Shown: one piece after another, positions 7,863 through 14,766 of the stretch
How positions within the stretch are numbered: position 1 is the first letter of the stretch
Layout: each line of letters begins with the position of its first letter
NCBI RefSeq assembly: GCF_002563795.1
Contig: NZ_PDJL01000006.1
Location: 613,311-677,310 of the forward strand
DNA length: 64,000 nt
Source: Vibrio sp. ES.051
GTDB lineage: Bacteria; Pseudomonadota; Gammaproteobacteria; Enterobacterales; Vibrionaceae
Direction: 5' to 3'
The notes under the pieces: generated by a model
Seen by the model: only the letters and a program-made list of their open reading frames with translations
Databases searched by the model: none
What the model was told of the DNA's origin: nothing
Position numbers and translations under genes: made by a program

Positions 7863-8720
7863 TCAGCTTTCACTATCTTTCTCTTCAGCAACGACAAACA
7901 AGAGAGGTTTTCCACTCTCTAGCAGGTAAGGTGTGATTATCGTTTCCTTACCAAAGTGAATCTTCCCTTTTGCTATATAAATGAAGATCCAATCGGGCAA
8001 CTTACTACTAATAGCAGCACAAAGTGCATCAGAAGGGATGTTACTATTCTTGCCTGGCGAAATTCTAAATCTCTGGTAGTAGACGTGATGGTTGGATTCA
8101 AATGCAAAACTTTCCTGTCCATCGTTGACGAAAGGCGGTGACATCGTTCTTCTCGGTTCGAAAACTTCTGCGGTGATATAGCATAGGTCCTGGTTTGTCA
8201 TACCAGCTTGGTATTTTGGACATTGGTAGTCTGCACTATGGAAGTAGAACTCTATCTTTTGTTCTGAATTGCCATTCGTGCGCTCATAGTTAATAGATTG
8301 TTCTTGAAGCACGGTTTCGATGGCTGCGTTGAAGTGGTAGAGCAACTTTTGCTGAGCGTCTCGAGCGGATGTCGCTTCTTGTATAGGCATCCAAGCAATA
8401 ATGCTGTTTCGTGAAGTGGTATCAGGCTGTTCCAGCAATGATGTTAGCAAACCAAGGCTTAGTCCTTCACTTAACTCAAGTCCCGCGCCTACTGAAGACG
8501 TGAGCAACAATGTATTTCCTGCGGCAGCTTTCGCGAACTTAAATGCCTCAAAATCTTTCATTGGAATGACTTTGTCTTCTGTTTGGTAGAGCCCACCTGC
8601 ATGAGCAATGTTATGAGCACGGCTGTGGCTGTTGTCATATTGGATAGGAGTTGATGTAGAGGCGCATCCAGTGAGCAAAATGAGTAACGATAATGGAGTG
8701 AACCTAGCCTTCGGTTTCAT
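7863..8720 (-). CDS. Putative lipoprotein of unknown function
   Basis: 285 residues from the ATG at 8718-8720, chosen because AAGGA lies about 9 bases upstream; a TTG at 8738 would add six residues. The N-terminus has a basic start, a hydrophobic core and the lipobox LLTGCAS, so a signal-peptidase II lipoprotein is predicted, with the mature Cys at about residue 19. No catalytic motif is recognised. Cysteines in DYQCPKYQ, DLCYIT and DALCAA could form disulfides in the periplasm. It is the gene nearest attL and is transcribed towards it. It may be cargo or an entry-exclusion-like function, but nothing supports a specific role. Confidence 0.75.
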   Translation of the reverse strand: MKPKARFTPLSLLILLTGCASTSTPIQYDNSHSRAHNIAHAGGLYQTEDKVIPMKDFEAFKFAKAAAGNTLLLTSSVGAGLELSEGLSLGLLTSLLEQPDTTSRNSIIAWMPIQEATSARDAQQKLLYHFNAAIETVLQEQSINYERTNGNSEQKIEFYFHSADYQCPKYQAGMTNQDLCYITAEVFEPRRTMSPPFVNDGQESFAFESNHHVYYQRFRISPGKNSNIPSDALCAAISSKLPDWIFIYIAKGKIHFGKETIITPYLLESGKPLLFVVAEEKDSES

Positions 8721-8769
8721 GAGAAGTTTCCTTTTCAAAACAATTTGATTTTGCAGTTATTTATCGGGT

Positions 8770-8901
8770 GATCACCAAATTGACACATTGTGGATAAGCA
8801 GGAGATATCTTTTGATCTTTAAACTCACCAGTTGTTGATCGGGGGCTTTGCTATGGATCGTTTTGTTATTACGATCCTTCCCAGTAGGAGCGAAAGTGAT
8901 C
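8770..8901. other. GATC cluster with a perfect DnaA box inside the island
   Basis: Six GATC sites (8770, 8814, 8837, 8856, 8873, 8898) fall within 132 bp of an otherwise non-coding stretch (8721-8915). A perfect DnaA box (TGTGGATAA, 8789-8797) and the palindrome GGTGATCACC (8767-8776) are also there. GGATCG/CGATCC form an inverted repeat at 8855-8877. It could be a replication origin of the excised island or a Dam/DnaA-responsive regulatory region; neither is shown. Confidence 0.5.
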
Positions 8902-8915
8902 ATCACCTACCCATA

Positions 8916-9299
8916 TCAATCAATCTTCCAGCCATAAGCTTCACCTGTCATGTCAAAGTGTCTGTTCTTCATCAACAAACCAGTGCTTGGGTTGATGCGT
9001 CGAGGCGCTCGCTTAACGCAAGACGAGTCATTGAGCGGAATGTTCTGTTGGTGCAAATGCCAGGTATGAATGAAGAAATAGGTGAGGGCGGCGGCACTAG
9101 CGAATAGCCAGTTTATATAAAAGAGTACAAACCAAAATAACAACGCGATGTACTTATTTTTGTGGATAACATCCAGAGGCTTATGTAGCCAAATAACGCT
9201 TGGGAAGGCCATCAACATCACACCCCAGCTTTGATATACAGTCACTAACGCACCAAGACAAAAAAGGCAAAATAGTGCGAACTTTTTTAGTGTTTTCAT
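8916..9299 (-). CDS. Small membrane protein, unknown function
   Basis: 128 residues from the ATG at 9297-9299, chosen because GGAG lies 6 bases upstream; longer starts (9311, 9392) lack a good ribosome site. Two or three hydrophobic segments (about residues 5-25, 27-40 and 48-75) are followed by a soluble His/Arg-rich tail with SSCVKRAPRRINPSTGL. No family is recognised. It is divergent from the Cro/CI-type regulator at 9393, and two copies of that regulator's likely operator (9318, 9352) lie in the shared promoter region, so it is probably repressed by it. Confidence 0.65.
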   Translation of the reverse strand: MKTLKKFALFCLFCLGALVTVYQSWGVMLMAFPSVIWLHKPLDVIHKNKYIALLFWFVLFYINWLFASAAALTYFFIHTWHLHQQNIPLNDSSCVKRAPRRINPSTGLLMKNRHFDMTGEAYGWKID

Positions 9300-9317
9300 C
9301 TTAGTCTCCATCTTGTG

Positions 9318-9332
9318 CTTAGTTTTCCTAAG
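9318..9332. promoter_or_regulatory. Operator CTTAG-N5-CTAAG, copy 1
   Basis: CTTAG TTTTC CTAAG, an inverted repeat just upstream of the membrane-protein gene (start 9299) and facing the regulator gene at 9393. The same architecture recurs at 9352 and 9845. Inferred binding site of the adjacent helix-turn-helix regulator. Confidence 0.65.
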
Positions 9333-9351
9333 TATACAGGTATAATTAAAA

Positions 9352-9366
9352 CTTAGAAAATCTAAG
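9352..9366. promoter_or_regulatory. Operator CTTAG-N5-CTAAG, copy 2
   Basis: CTTAG AAAAT CTAAG, centred 34 bp from copy 1 and 27 bp before the regulator's start codon. The sequence TATAAT at 9341-9346, between the two copies, is a plausible -10 for the regulator. The layout suggests autoregulation. Confidence 0.65.
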
Positions 9367-9392
9367 CATTGTAGGTTGATGATGATTCTCAC

Positions 9393-9716
9393 TTGTCTAA
9401 AACAAATCCATTTCCACAGCGCCTTAAACAGGCAAGAAATCGCGTTGGTATCAGCCAGAGGGAGCTTGGTATCCGTTTAGGTATGGACCCAAGTTCAGCG
9501 AGTGGCCGTATGAATCATTATGAAAAAGGGCGTCATATGCCCGATATCGGTACGCTACAAAAGCTTGCTCAGGAGCTTGGTGTGCCAGTTGCGTTTTTCT
9601 TTTCAGATTCCGACAGCTCAGCAGAACTGGCATGTTTGATTGAAAAGCTCAGCGAAACTAAAAAGCAGGCGCTTATTGATCAGATCAGGCAGGAACTCGA
9701 TAACATCGACCAGTAA
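9393..9716 (+). CDS. Cro/CI-type helix-turn-helix regulator
   Basis: 107 residues. An HTH_3 domain spans about residues 8-66 (LKQARNRVGISQRELGIRLG, then SGRMNHYEKGRHMPDIGTLQKLAQELGVPVAFFF), followed by a short acidic/Leu-rich tail probably for dimerisation. The start is a TTG at 9393; the nearby ATGs are out of frame and related proteins begin at this position by recall. The ribosome site is weak, fitting a low-level repressor. Operator-like CTTAG-N5-CTAAG repeats lie upstream of this gene, of the divergent membrane-protein gene and of the 28-residue peptide gene. Confidence 0.85.
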   Translation: MSKTNPFPQRLKQARNRVGISQRELGIRLGMDPSSASGRMNHYEKGRHMPDIGTLQKLAQELGVPVAFFFSDSDSSAELACLIEKLSETKKQALIDQIRQELDNIDQ

Positions 9717-9721
9717 TAAAG

Positions 9722-9808
9722 CTATCGCTCTCGTCCGGAATACCAAAATACCCCGCCAACTGCGGCGACTGTCAGTAATAAACCACCCAGCCAAATCCAA
9801 AGTTCCAT
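9722..9808 (-). CDS. 28-residue single-TM peptide
   Basis: A tiny open frame from the ATG at 9806-9808 to the TAG at 9722-9724. It has a near-perfect ribosome binding site, AGGAGGTGAAT directly before the ATG. The peptide starts MELWIWLGGLL, is hydrophobic throughout its middle (about residues 3-23) and ends in charged SGRER, so one membrane helix is predicted. An operator copy (CTTAG-N5-CTAAG) lies at 9845-9859, 37 bp upstream of the start. It resembles small regulatory or toxin-like membrane peptides, but no homologue is recognised. Confidence 0.7.
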   Translation of the reverse strand: MELWIWLGGLLLTVAAVGGVFWYSGRER

Positions 9809-9844
9809 ATTCACCTCCTGTAAGTATCTTCTATCTCTGTTTAG

Positions 9845-9859
9845 CTTAGCTTTCCTAAG
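9845..9859. promoter_or_regulatory. Operator CTTAG-N5-CTAAG, copy 3
   Basis: CTTAG CTTTC CTAAG, upstream of the 28-residue peptide gene and overlapping the stop codon of the gene ending at 9855. It is the third member of the operator set, so the peptide is probably in the same regulon as the membrane protein at 8916 and the regulator. Confidence 0.6.
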
Positions 9860-10556
9860 CATGAATTTCATTGAAAGCATGCGTTACCTGAGAAAAAACC
9901 GTCACAACTAACTTGTGTTCCGCTAAGGATGCAATTTGGAAGTAAATATTGCCTGTAGGGTTGGCCCAAATCTCATGTTGCTCGCTTCCGTAGCGGAGTA
10001 GCTTTTGAAAGCGTGTTCTTGATGACAAAGTCAGTTTTTCTAGGTTTGGGTGGGAGAGTTGCTTCTGTAAGCTGTGCCATGGATTGCGAATATCACCTTG
10101 CTTGTGCCTTTGTTGGTAGCGTTGCATTGCATGGTTACTGATGGCGATGGTGCCAAGTTTTGCAACCTCAAATGTCGGATAGGGTGAAGCATAAGGCGTA
10201 ATAATGTCTTTTGTTTCTGGATGAGTGATATCAACAATCTCGTCAGAATAAAGTTTGATACCGGATAGACGGTTGGACAGAAACAGTGCGGCCGCTTTGA
10301 GAGCTTCATTCTTAGCCGCTAAAATTGTTTCTTTGGTTAGGCTGAGTGTGAGACCTTTACCGCTGTTTGGTACGCGCCCGAATACCTGTTTGTCGAGTAG
10401 TAAGAACCTTGCCGCCGTTAACTCCGCGATAGCGCACCGGAACTCACTTTGAGCAATTTGAACCGTAACGATACCGTGATTGTTCAATCCCGCGAACCAA
10501 GCTATATCGATGCTTTCAGCATTGATTTTTTCAACCTGAACTTTCAATCTCATCAC
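9855..10556 (-). CDS. Conserved-looking island protein, unknown function
   Basis: 233 residues from a GTG at 10554-10556 (AGGAG about 8 bases upstream) or the adjacent ATG at 10553. No domain is recognised. The central segment AISNHAMQRYQQRHKQGDIRNPW is rich in His/Arg/Gln, and the C-terminal part looks beta-rich. There are no membrane segments or signal peptide. It lies 104 bp downstream of the 10661 gene on the same strand, so it may be the last gene of a mobI transcription unit. A role in mobilisation or island maintenance is only a guess from position. Confidence 0.7.
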   Translation of the reverse strand: MMRLKVQVEKINAESIDIAWFAGLNNHGIVTVQIAQSEFRCAIAELTAARFLLLDKQVFGRVPNSGKGLTLSLTKETILAAKNEALKAAALFLSNRLSGIKLYSDEIVDITHPETKDIITPYASPYPTFEVAKLGTIAISNHAMQRYQQRHKQGDIRNPWHSLQKQLSHPNLEKLTLSSRTRFQKLLRYGSEQHEIWANPTGNIYFQIASLAEHKLVVTVFSQVTHAFNEIHA

Positions 10557-10660
10557 AGCATTTTCTCCTCACTTTACTACCAGCGTATCATCGATTTTGA
10601 AAATGCAAACTGTGGGGAGAAGCTTCATTTCACGGCATGCAGCTTCCTGATTGGATAGAA

Positions 10661-11170
10661 CTAAATTTGCAGTTTTTTTATCGCTTGCATCGTTTTTCTC
10701 ACCTGACTAGACAGTTCTCTTGTAGGCTTCACACGCTGTTCCAGTCGGTTGATCTGGTCTAGCAAATGAAGATACAGCGGGATCTCCCAGGGCATTGCGT
10801 TTGAAAAACGTCTCAATACCCCTTCGGATACTTCTTTTTCTTCAAGCTCTTCGTCTGGATAGCGATGAAGAATGATGCGATACCATGTGATCTCTGGTAA
10901 GCCTTTTGATTTTTTGACTTTGAATTTGTAGCGTATTGGATATTTCACTTTGTACTCAGCTGTCAGAGCTTTGCACAGCTTTTCCAATCGTGCTTCAAGG
11001 TCTTTAGCCGCAACCGTTAGTATCTTCGATTCATCGGCGACAAACAGAGGTAAATCTTTGATTAATTCTGGCAACGGAGATTGTTCTGGCAGTGCAATAT
11101 CAAAATCTGATAGATCTAGCTCTCCGCAATAGTCGGTAATACCGACGTTTGGTATGGTTTTCTTAGTCAT
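10661..11170 (-). CDS. Island protein coupled to mobI, unknown function
   Basis: 169 residues, ATG at 11168-11170 overlapping the stop of the mobI-like gene by one base (TAATG), so translation is probably coupled. The N-terminus is acidic; the middle (LEARLEKLCKALTAEYKVKY) is helical and charged; the C-terminus (LLDQINRLEQRVKPTRELSSQVRKTMQAIKKLQ) is probably coiled coil. No catalytic motif is visible. A MobI accessory role is possible from the tight coupling alone. Confidence 0.75.
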   Translation of the reverse strand: MTKKTIPNVGITDYCGELDLSDFDIALPEQSPLPELIKDLPLFVADESKILTVAAKDLEARLEKLCKALTAEYKVKYPIRYKFKVKKSKGLPEITWYRIILHRYPDEELEEKEVSEGVLRRFSNAMPWEIPLYLHLLDQINRLEQRVKPTRELSSQVRKTMQAIKKLQI

Positions 11171-11748
11171 TATGCTTCTCCATTTTGGGATTTTTGAAAG
11201 TGCTCACGAAGCTTGTGAAGTCGTTTTGTACAAATTTGCGCTTTTTGTTTGATGGTGAGGATTTCATGCCGTATTTCGCGGATCAGTGCGAAGGCATCTT
11301 CTGTGTACTCAATAAGATCGGATTCCCATTTCACGTTGGCTTTTGAAAAGCGACCCGGTGGGTAACGAAAGCCTTTACCTTTCGATAAATGCTTAGAACG
11401 AACACGTTGTTCTTTGTTGTTTCTCAGTGACATTTGATTAGCACTGAGATACCAGTTGTAATACCAAGCCGCTTCAAAGCGATGGTTGCGAACCCGAACA
11501 CGGCAGCCGTAGCGGCCAGGTGAGGTGTCCTTATGAGCTCGATGGATTCGCCAAAATTGGTTAGCGTAGCAACTGGCTAAAAACTCAAGCAGATAGGGCT
11601 CCTGCATTGCAAAGTTCTCTATATCATCAAGGGCTTTTAGCGATTGTGATAGCGCGAGTTCAAAGCACTCTTGTTCACTTTCGGGGTGTCGCTGCTGGGC
11701 TCGTTGATGCCATTGATAGGCGGCGGAATGTTCATTTAATACAGTCAT
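11170..11748 (-). CDS. mobI: MobI-like mobilisation protein
   Basis: 192 residues from the ATG at 11746-11748 (AAGGAG about 7 bases upstream). The segment VRVRNHRFEAAWYYNWY followed by SKHLSKGKGFRYP and a helical C-terminus (EYTEDAFALIREIRHEILTIKQKAQ) fits my recollection of MobI, the oriT-recognition auxiliary factor of SXT/R391 elements and IncC plasmids and of islands they mobilise. MobI proteins act beside an oriT placed upstream of their own gene; here the non-coding 11749-12308 is in that position. An AcaCD-box-like sequence lies 64 bp upstream. The family call is from memory, without alignment. Confidence 0.65.
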   Translation of the reverse strand: MTVLNEHSAAYQWHQRAQQRHPESEQECFELALSQSLKALDDIENFAMQEPYLLEFLASCYANQFWRIHRAHKDTSPGRYGCRVRVRNHRFEAAWYYNWYLSANQMSLRNNKEQRVRSKHLSKGKGFRYPPGRFSKANVKWESDLIEYTEDAFALIREIRHEILTIKQKAQICTKRLHKLREHFQKSQNGEA

Positions 11749-11812
11749 AGTGGCTCCTTGTTTGTTTTGCTCAAGGTAGCGCAAACGTACGGTTACTTAT
11801 GCATCTGTAATT

Positions 11813-11825
11813 GCCCTTTTTGAGC
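11813..11825 (-). promoter_or_regulatory. AcaCD-box-like site upstream of mobI
   Basis: GCTCAAAAAGGGC on the minus strand, 64 bp before the mobI ATG. It matches GCCCAAAATGGGC at 22334 at 11 of 13 positions. AcaCD, the FlhDC-like activator encoded by IncC plasmids, is known to switch on mobI and xis of trmE islands through boxes of this kind. Assignment is by motif resemblance. Confidence 0.55.
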
Positions 11826-12062
11826 GCATAATTTTCCTCGTGTCCCACCGCTGATTGGGAAGCATGGCAGCGATTCCTCTCCTGGGACCTATCCCTGTAC
11901 TTTCCAGATACCTATCATTGTGGGACGTTGCTACGGATTATTTTCGTTGCTTTATTGTTTTGGCGGGGATGTAGGGCGTTGTACTCCAATAATTGTGGGA
12001 CCTGAGCATCGATTATTTTTTTGATGGGATTGTGACGGTAAATTTCTAGATTATTGTGGGAT
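11826..12062. other. Candidate oriT region with ATTGTGGGAC repeats
   Basis: Non-coding DNA upstream of mobI. ATTGTGGGAC occurs at 11917-11926 and 11992-12001, and ATTGTGGGAT at 12053-12062. The first two are followed by similar sequence (GGATTATTTT and CGATTATTTT, then T-rich and ATTG), so they look like diverged units of about 75 bp. An inverted GTCCCAC is at 11842-11848 and a CGCTG/CAGCG hairpin at 11849-11872. In related islands a minimal oriT lies directly upstream of mobI. The repeats are seen; the oriT role is inferred. The rest of 12112-12255 shows nothing I can assign. Confidence 0.5.
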
Positions 12063-12095
12063 TTTGCCTGTTTGTAGTGCATGAGGGATGATGTA

Positions 12096-12111
12096 CTTTC
12101 ACATGTGAAAG
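12096..12111. repeat. 16-bp palindrome CTTTCACATGTGAAAG, copy 1
   Basis: Perfect palindrome CTTTCACATGTGAAAG, preceded by TA. An identical copy, also preceded by TA, lies at 22134-22149 on the far side of the defence cargo. Possibly an operator or a module boundary. Confidence 0.7.
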
Positions 12112-12255
12112 CCCATGGAGCAGCACGCGGTGGGCTGTGAGCAAGAGCGCTTTTGGGTTGCTTTTCGATATGCCAGTTGTATGAGACAGCAAGTTGAAAT
12201 CTCAAAGTGGCTTTTAGATGGTGTTTTGGCGAGATAAATAACAGACCCGAGAACG

Positions 12256-12283
12256 ATGGTACCGACATCAATGTCGGTACCAT
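12256..12283. repeat. Perfect inverted repeat with 13-bp arms downstream of rhuM
   Basis: Arms ATGGTACCGACAT (12256-12268) and its exact complement (12271-12283) with a 2-base spacer. It lies 26 bp downstream of the rhuM stop but has no T-run, so it is a poor Rho-independent terminator. The GGTACCG core resembles the GTACCG dyads upstream of the hsd operon. Confidence 0.65.
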
Positions 12284-12308
12284 GGCTGGTTCAACTTAGT
12301 TAGTCGCG

Positions 12309-13334
12309 TTATTTGTCTTTTTTGAGTATTGCCTTGAGGGCTGCAATATTAGCAAGTGCGCCTTCGGATTCTTTTAAACGGCGGCGTTGCTCAGCAAAGC
12401 GATCAAACTCCAATTTCGCCTTATTATCAGCATCCTTTTTGGAGATTTTTCCCGCTCCGCTTAATACGTCCCGATCATTAAAACTTAGAAACTGGTCTAG
12501 CTTATCGGCCCAGTCTTGTAAGAACACTTGTTTGCGACGCAGCGCTTGATCTTCAGCAAAATCGAGCCACATATTGACGATGCGATTGAGTTCTTTAATC
12601 TCATCTTCGCGCAGGTAGTTTTTGGCAATGGTAACGTCTGTTTTGCGTACTTCGTCACCTTTGAAACTGGTTAATCCCATATCTGGCTTATTGGCATCCA
12701 CACGGCTAGCAATCAGCTCAGCTGCCGTCATGTGCGTACAGGCATAATGCAGCTTGTTCTGAATGGTTTGAAAGAAGCGATTAGTTTCTTGGTTGGATGG
12801 CTCGTAATCGGCTGCCATGGTAAAGATTTCTTTGACTCGCAGATAAACACGACGCTCACTGGCTCGAATGTCGCGAATGCGTTCGAGCATCTCGTCAAAG
12901 TAGTCAGGAACCGCAGAATGGCCAACAGGCGGGTTTTTCAGACGCTCGTCATCCATTACGAAGCCTTTGATCAGATACTCTTCCAAGGTTTGTGTTGCCC
13001 ATTGGCGGAATTGAGTACCACGGCTTGAACGGACGCGGTAACCAACAGCTAATACTAGTGGTAAGCTAAAGTATTGAACGTTGTATGACTTACCATCAGC
13101 CGCAGTTGTTCGGTATAACCGAACAACTGAATTTTCGTCCAATTCACCTTCAGCAAAGATATTTTTAATATGCTCGCTAATAGTCGCCTTTGCCTTACCA
13201 TAGAGCTCTCCAATCATTGCTTGTGAAAGCCACAAGGTATCTGACTCAAAGCGGCACTCTACGCGAGTTCTACCATCGGCACTGGTAAACAGGACAAATT
13301 CACCATGCGGAGCTTGTGGGGTGTTTTTGGTCAT
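12309..13334 (-). CDS. rhuM: RhuM-family protein
   Basis: 341 residues. The N-terminal part (FESDTLWLSQAMIGELYGKAKATISEHIKNIFAEGEL, then VVRLYRTTAADGKSYNVQYFSLPLVLAVGYRVRS, then FRQWATQTLEEYLIKGF) is the typical RhuM/virulence-associated domain, and the C-terminus is a charged helical region ending AALKAILKKDK. RhuM was named from a Salmonella pathogenicity island; such genes are common beside type I RM systems but the biochemical role is unclear. It follows kwaB by 32 bp on the same strand and so is the last gene of the defence block. Confidence 0.88.
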   Translation of the reverse strand: MTKNTPQAPHGEFVLFTSADGRTRVECRFESDTLWLSQAMIGELYGKAKATISEHIKNIFAEGELDENSVVRLYRTTAADGKSYNVQYFSLPLVLAVGYRVRSSRGTQFRQWATQTLEEYLIKGFVMDDERLKNPPVGHSAVPDYFDEMLERIRDIRASERRVYLRVKEIFTMAADYEPSNQETNRFFQTIQNKLHYACTHMTAAELIASRVDANKPDMGLTSFKGDEVRKTDVTIAKNYLREDEIKELNRIVNMWLDFAEDQALRRKQVFLQDWADKLDQFLSFNDRDVLSGAGKISKKDADNKAKLEFDRFAEQRRRLKESEGALANIAALKAILKKDK

Positions 13335-13366
13335 TGAGTCAACCTTCTTACGTTACTTATAAGGGG

Positions 13367-14212
13367 CTATTTTTTATCCATAGCGGTTACAGAGTTAGCG
13401 AGCCTTTTTTCTTTGCCAAATGGGGTCGTATAAAAGCGTTGTTCAATGCCATAAAGCAGTAACTTCAACTCATCGTCATTAGATATTTCAAACTTCTGAT
13501 TTTCTTTATCGAATTTAAGTTTCTGTTCACCGCAGTAACCGTCGATATAATCAAGCATGTTGGCTTTATCATCAGCAGACATAGCATCAAGTGTTGCCAT
13601 AGCAAGGCCAATACGTTTTCTATTGGGTTTTGAGACGCTATCTACGTTGTAGTCGTTACCGAGCTCTATAAACTGTGCATCTAAAAACTGTTCAACCTCT
13701 TCTTTTGTTGCTTCTTTGTATAACTCATCAATGCCTTTAAATATGCTCGATATTGTTGCCAGATTTTTGAATATCAAGGTATCTGCCGCTTTGAAGTACA
13801 GAGCATCTGGTAAAGCGTTTATCACTAAACGTGTTTGGCTTTTCTCTATCTCTGCTACTTCACCAAAAACGAGCGTTTTGCGTTTTACAAATAGACTTGG
13901 AGTAATTTTTTGAAAATAAAAATCATTACCTTGAACTGCAAATAAGTAGGCAATCTTTGAGAAGTTATCTTTGGTTAAATCATCGTAGTCTTTTGAATCA
14001 TAGTCTTTTTTTAGTAGCTCAATACAAAACTCTTTTTGACTAAAGCCTTCAATTTTAAACCATGAATCTTCATCAAGGTTATGATCTGGGTTGTAAGGAA
14101 CACACGCATTTAAGTCGACTGCGACTCCGTCAAAAAGAGATTGATCAGAAACCAATTTAAAAATGCGTTTTTTTGCTCTAGTTTTTATATGTGCCAGTAC
14201 ATGGTCCATCAT
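13367..14212 (-). CDS. kwaB: KwaB-like protein (DUF4868), Kiwa anti-phage system
   Basis: 281 residues, without membrane segments. The C-terminal half has the DUF4868-type pattern PNRKRIGLAMATLDAM followed by DDELKLLLYGIEQRFYTTPFG and EKRLANSV. KwaB is the DNA-binding effector of Kiwa, recruited to the membrane by KwaA and acting on late phage DNA replication and transcription. Its ATG overlaps the kwaA stop (TAATG). The sequence looks AT-richer than hsdR by eye. Family call is by recalled motifs; the partner gene next to it supports it. Confidence 0.8.
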   Translation of the reverse strand: MMDHVLAHIKTRAKKRIFKLVSDQSLFDGVAVDLNACVPYNPDHNLDEDSWFKIEGFSQKEFCIELLKKDYDSKDYDDLTKDNFSKIAYLFAVQGNDFYFQKITPSLFVKRKTLVFGEVAEIEKSQTRLVINALPDALYFKAADTLIFKNLATISSIFKGIDELYKEATKEEVEQFLDAQFIELGNDYNVDSVSKPNRKRIGLAMATLDAMSADDKANMLDYIDGYCGEQKLKFDKENQKFEISNDDELKLLLYGIEQRFYTTPFGKEKRLANSVTAMDKK

Positions 14213-14766
14213 TATCCTCGCTCGATAAATGTGTAATTATTGATTCGATAAGCCAATGGTATTTGGATGTCATCTGGCTTCTTGTAGCGCTCTCGGCTAA
14301 TCAGGAAAATGGCCGTTCCGTTTTTGGTTGTAATGTTATAAAACTCATAACCAAATAGTAAAAACAATGGGTTAAAATAGAGTGCTTGCGATAAGAGAGT
14401 AAAAACAAACAAAACTCCGTAAACAAACCACAAGGTTTCCCAGTTACCAATGCTCAACGCTACGAAAAAGTAACCCAAATAACTTGGCAGGAAGCTGTTG
14501 TTGGCATGCTCAATACTTGCTATTTCACCAGCCTTAAACTCGTCTTTCCCCAAGTATTTACTCAGCCAAATACTCAATCCAGTCGATAAAACAGGGATAA
14601 GAAAATAGAGTAAATATGATACTGCGTTCGGAAATGCTGCTATCCAATCGAAGCAAGCGAAATCACCAAAGAAATATCCGAGTGAGTACCCTTTTTGTAC
14701 CGCAAAGATAATCACTAGTAGTGATGTTGCATTGAACGTAAGTAAAACTCGAAACGCAGTATTCAT
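14212..14766 (-). CDS. kwaA: KwaA-like membrane protein, Kiwa anti-phage system
   Basis: 184 residues with about four membrane segments (residues 5-28, 43-70, 90-112 and 114-140) and a soluble C-terminal tail (SRERYKKPDDIQIPLAYRINNYTF). KwaA is the membrane sensor of Kiwa; the normal partner is a DUF4868 protein directly downstream, as here. The ATG at 14764-14766 overlaps the hsdR stop by one base, so expression is tied to the restriction subunit. The identification depends on topology, size and the neighbouring kwaB more than on sequence motifs. Confidence 0.75.
   Translation of the reverse strand: MNTAFRVLLTFNATSLLVIIFAVQKGYSLGYFFGDFACFDWIAAFPNAVSYLLYFLIPVLSTGLSIWLSKYLGKDEFKAGEIASIEHANNSFLPSYLGYFFVALSIGNWETLWFVYGVLFVFTLLSQALYFNPLFLLFGYEFYNITTKNGTAIFLISRERYKKPDDIQIPLAYRINNYTFIERG

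Noticed and set aside
11826..12062. CRISPR-like array
   Set aside because: Only three diverged repeats with unequal spacing and no cas genes; the 9-bp TTTCCCA triplets are far too short.
11915..12283. A 122-codon open frame across the mobI-upstream region
   Set aside because: It lies over the ATTGTGGGAC repeats and palindromes, has no ribosome site and unnatural composition; the repeats themselves explain the region better.
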